64,000 nucleotides of DNA from assembly GCF_963422355.1 (NCBI RefSeq), contig NC_085094.1, positions 7,423,770 through 7,487,769 on the forward strand, in the 5' to 3' direction. The DNA is from Corticium candelabrum. Taxonomy: Eukaryota; Porifera; Homoscleromorpha; Homosclerophorida; Plakinidae. Below are positions 55,019 through 64,000 of this stretch, piece after piece. A model generated the notes under the pieces. The model did no database searches, had not been told where the DNA came from, and worked only from the letters and a program-made list of their open reading frames with translations. Positions within the stretch are counted from its first letter, which is position 1, and each line of letters opens with the position of its first letter. The translations under genes and the position numbers were made by a program.

Positions 55019-55833
55019 GTTCACGTGCACACACACATTCACGGGAGAGAAAGAGGAGAGAGGAAGGGGAGGAAGGAAGGGAATGGGGAAGGGAAAGAAA
55101 GGCAACAACATCCGTACATACATACATACATACAGACAGACAAACAGATACTTGATTCTCATATAGACTCTACTTGTACGTATACTAGGAATTTGTAAAA
55201 GCAAATCAGTCCTTGCAAACAACAGAGTCATAGATTAACAGACAGACAGACAGACAGACAGACAGACTGACTGACTGACTGACTGACTGAGAGATTGACA
55301 GACACGAGCATGCAGAGACGGCACATTACTTTGTGTATACCAACGTTGCCTACTACTACTTATCACCACTCACCCACTCAACTTCGTCCTATGCGGACAT
55401 CAAATTACACTGTAAACATATAACACATTTACTTACCGGATCTAACACGACATGTTATCTCAGGAAACGTAAAGGTAGCCGCAGTCCTGATCGTTCCAAA
55501 GACAAGGACAAGGACAGAGATAAAGAGAAGGACAAGGAGAGAGACAGAGAGAAGGACAAGGACAGAGACAGAGAAAAAGACAAGGACAGAGACAGAGAGA
55601 AGGACAAGGACAGAGACAGAGAGAAGGACAAGGACAGAGAGAAAGACAAAGAAAAAGACAGAGAAAAGGAGAAGGACAGAGACAGGGAAAGAGACAAAGA
55701 CAAGGACAAGAGAAAGCGACACAAACATAGCCGAGACAGAAGCAAAGAGAAGCGCAAGAAGCGACGCAGCCCGAGCAGCGACTCGCCCAAATCAAGCGAC
55801 GACGACAAAAAGACGAAGAAGGAAAAGACATGA
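49676..55833 (+). CDS. SREK1: SREK1 (splicing regulatory Glu/Lys-rich protein 1), 462 aa, 11 coding exons
   Basis: Exons 49676-49821, 49853-49989, 50656-50687, 50783-50875, 50937-51025, 51105-51191, 51759-51889, 53189-53222, 54435-54539, 54601-54765, 55464-55833 join in frame throughout. RRM1 spans about 5-95 (RVIQVSNITPSATKAQMREL, SSRVCFVQY, NTVFIDRALIV). RRM2 spans about 130-200 (RRTVYVGNLNSS, VKFVRMSGDETQPTR, YAFVEFEDIEAV, FGDRPIKVNHSNNAIVKP). A helical MAKVRQAQELIDSEV segment, an RS domain (RSRSGDR, RRPRSRSLSKSPRR) and a C-terminal DKDRDREK-type charged repeat follow. It is a nuclear regulator of alternative splicing that binds SR proteins. Introns 9 and 10 start with GC (AG|GCACGT, AG|GCAAGT), not GT. 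Introns hold a SINE and large microsatellites. The ATG is the first Met before RRM1. Confidence 0.95.
49999..50063 (+). repeat. (GT)n microsatellite, SREK1 intron 2
   Basis: A GTGTGT run continuing into GCGC/GTGC words, immediately left of the SINE. Confidence 0.95.
50107..50480 (+). mobile_element. tRNA-derived SINE in SREK1 intron 2
   Basis: RNA polymerase III boxes are visible: A box TGGCTCAGTTGG (50,113-50,124) and B box GGTTCAAGTCA (50,176-50,186), 51 bp apart as in a tRNA. The tRNA-unrelated body contains CTTGGGCAAGAAACTCACAC, CTCAGGAGTATAAATGAGAA and CCTGGTCA words, like the central/tail parts of SINEs widespread in marine invertebrates. (GT)n runs flank both sides (49,999-50,063 and 50,513-50,571). 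Protein-like frames over it are spurious. Confidence 0.8.
50513..50571 (+). repeat. (GT)n microsatellite, right of the SINE
   Basis: Uninterrupted GTGTGT run ending in GCATGCATGG. Confidence 0.95.
51234..51500 (+). repeat. (CAGA)n/(GACA)n microsatellite, SREK1 intron 6
   Basis: About 265 bp of ACAGACAG with GATGGATGG interruptions. Reading frames of Thr/Asp/Arg/Gln or Cys/Leu/Ser composition on either strand are artefacts. Confidence 0.95.
51940..53150. repeat. Intron 7 of SREK1: scattered repeats, two GTTGCCCGG blocks
   Basis: AAGTTGTCCCCGGGCATC with TTTTAGTTGCCCGG near 51,940-52,000 resembles TTAGTTGTCCCTGGGCAAC with CAGTTGCCCGG near 53,046-53,090, in direct orientation. Four ATGTATTGACAGACAGACA-like words lie between (52,055-52,600). 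These could be the edges of an unidentified insertion. No coding sequence. Confidence 0.45.
53287..53390 (-). repeat. Retroposon-like interspersed repeat, copy 2 (SREK1 intron 8)
   Basis: Shares GTTATGCCCCT, CATAATGGGCAAGTGGGGTC and TTTACCCCCATCTGGG with 12,935-13,030. A (TTTA)n run precedes it on the plus strand, i.e. it follows the 3' end of a minus-strand retroposon. Sequence to about 53,580 may be the rest of the element. Confidence 0.75.
53590..53718 (+). repeat. (TTTA)n microsatellite, SREK1 intron 8
   Basis: TTTATTTATT runs with minor variation. Confidence 0.95.
53862..54332 (+). repeat. (GT)n followed by (TCTG/TCCA)n array, SREK1 intron 8
   Basis: A GT run (53,862-53,914) continues into ~410 bp of TCTGTTTG, TCTGTCTG and CATCTGTCCGTCTATC units. 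The latter is a 16-bp higher-order unit near 54,170-54,245. Long Cys/Leu/Ser/Val frames in it are artefacts. Confidence 0.95.
54921..55015 (+). repeat. (CA)n microsatellite, SREK1 intron 10
   Basis: ACACAC run with a GCGCGC interruption, followed by purine-rich GAGAGGAAGG sequence; (CAGA)n and (CTGA)n runs follow at 55,235-55,290. Confidence 0.95.
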
Positions 55834-56581
55834 GAGACTCGTTGAGACGTCATGTCTGTGTCTGATTTCGCAAGCTGTTGCTTGTCTAGCTCTTGTACTT
55901 GCAAACGTACGACATAATCGATGTTTTTCTCTCATGCTTGTGCTTCGTTTGTCTGTCTGAATTGTCAGTGTTGGAGATGTTGGGGTCACGAGAATTGTTG
56001 CTGAGATTTGGTAGGGTTGTAGGTGAGATGGTGATGACATGTGGTGGGTGGGTGGGTGTCTGGTGTGTATGTTCACTGTACTGTACAGCTTTGGTGGTTT
56101 GTTTGTCTTCTTTTAACGCGCGTTAAATTAGCGAAATATTAACATGTCTAGCGTGCGTTAAGAAAACTGAACAAGAGACGGACGTTTGCTTTTGCTCAGT
56201 TGAGTTGTTTAATTAATTAAGTATCTCGTAGAATAAATTTAACAGTGTAGTACATCTCTACCAATTTATTGTCACACCTACAAAACCCACAGAACACAAA
56301 ATTTGGTTATACGGGATATTTTTACTAATACGCGGTTTTTCTAATAATACAGAAATTTCATTATTAATACAAATTCTTTTATTAGTACGTAACTTTATTA
56401 TTATTACGTACGAAATTTATATGTAGTCATTGTTATTAGCACAAAATTATTGTCATAATACGGGACGTCTTAATAACACGGGACTTGACCCAATACGGGA
56501 CCGTTGTGACTAAACCAACAGCGTCGTGGCCGTCAGTCATCACGTTTTGCAGCAAATCGTTGGGAAACTTGTAGCATTCTC
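55834..56581. promoter_or_regulatory. Spacer between SREK1 and PTBP, with TACGGGAC motifs
   Basis: About 750 bp. TACGGGATA (56,310), TACGGGACG (56,459), CACGGGACT (near 56,478) and TACGGGACC (56,494-56,502) stand before the PTBP start at 56,582; the last is about 80 bp away. The matching cluster before SREK1 is at 49,564-49,618. An ACGCGCGTTAAATTAGCG block near 56,116 resembles words in the TIR element at 48,251. No gene. Confidence 0.5.
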
Positions 56582-63345
<6,764 letters not shown>

Positions 63346-64000
63346 GTACGTGTTCTGTGTAGATTGTGTGTGTGTGTGTATCAGTGTGTGAATAGTTGAT
63401 ATCAAGTATTAACTGGATGTTGATGTTTTCAATTACTGCATGTGTTGTGTGTCTGTCAATGCATGAATGGTTGATATCAACTGTTAGATCAACATTGATA
63501 TTTGCCATATACTAATATCTATATGTAGGTGGTGAGTGGTTGGTATTGAATTCTACTAGTAAATTGAATTGCGTTCTGTCTTTGAGATTGAATCGTCGAA
63601 TTAATTTTACGTCATATCATGTGATCGTTTACATTTTATTTTGTATTTGAATAATTTGAATTAACATTTTAAATTAATATAAATAATTTGATTTATTGTA
63701 AATATTAATTAAAAATAATTAAAATTTTGACACTAAAATATTTGTAATTGATATCAAATATTTATAAATAATTAAAAGTTTGACACTAAAATATTTGTAA
63801 TTGATATCAAATAATTGAAAATAATTAAAAAATTCACTAAAACATTTGTAGTTGATATCAAATAATTATAAATATAACTATTTTACTTGAATTTATTAAC
63901 AAATTAAAATTCTTTTGTAGCAAACTTTGCTTATCACAAACTCTCGTCCACTTGTATATGCACATTCCTGGATATCAAGAAGTTATTTACTTACTGAAAT
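63346..64000 (+). other. PTBP intron after exon 15, incomplete
   Basis: A strongly AT-rich intron with a thrice-repeated block (TTGATATCAAATAATT-like plus TTTGACACTAAAATATTTGT) from about 63,700 to 63,880. The continuation of RRM3 is not seen before the window ends. A 3-nt candidate exon is discussed in the findings. Confidence 0.6.

Noticed and set aside
63920-64000. Next PTBP exon after the acceptor-like TTTTGTAG near 63,920
   Set aside because: The following translation (QTLLITNSRPLVY) does not match RRM3, so it is not called.

Overview
This window is nuclear DNA from an animal. Genes are split into many short exons with GT-AG (and two GC-AG) introns. The proteins include metazoan families (SREK1, PTBP, NXPE, receptor-type tyrosine phosphatase, TSP1/Ig/FN3 receptors), and the spacers are packed with eukaryotic transposons and microsatellites. 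The compact AT-rich introns and the unusual modular receptors suggest a non-bilaterian animal; a sponge is my best guess, and this is inference only.

Layout. 1-7,065 is repeat-rich: a Ty3/gypsy pol fragment, a dispersed ~200-bp repeat family, a cluster of inverted 13-15-bp motifs, and a decayed receptor tyrosine phosphatase D2 fragment (5,811-6,570). 7,066-8,739 (minus) is an intact single-exon NXPE-family gene. 8,978-15,645 is one PIF/Harbinger transposon with a second, different Harbinger nested inside it (9,629-14,477); both have TTA target duplications and both gene sets are broken. 16,491-21,824 is a 5.3-kb unit with inverted ends and one large broken minus-strand gene for a zinc-finger / PIN-FEN1-like nuclease / CXC protein. 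It is flanked by older inverted repeats.

24,328-49,249 is the most interesting region: three tandem plus-strand paralogues encoding type I membrane receptors. Gene A (1,245 aa) is signal peptide-TSP1-F-type-lectin/discoidin-like-Ig-TSP1-Ig-Ig-five FN3-TM-tail. Gene B (692 aa) is the same without FN3. Gene C carries a duplicated TSP1-lectin-Ig cassette and is broken by indels, a hAT insertion inside an Ig exon and a Helitron fragment. The framework is nearly identical between copies, the lectin-like domain varies in short loops, and the tails carry paired tyrosine motifs (YEEV, YENM). This looks like a young recognition-receptor cluster, possibly for immunity or allorecognition.

49,676-55,833 is a complete SREK1 (RS-domain splicing regulator, 11 coding exons, 462 aa). 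56,582-63,345 and beyond is a PTBP-family polypyrimidine-tract-binding protein (15 exons seen, 3' end outside the window). These two neighbouring splicing factors share TACGGGACC-like motifs just upstream of their starts, and their introns hold very large (GT)n, (TCTG)n and minisatellite arrays plus a tRNA-derived SINE.
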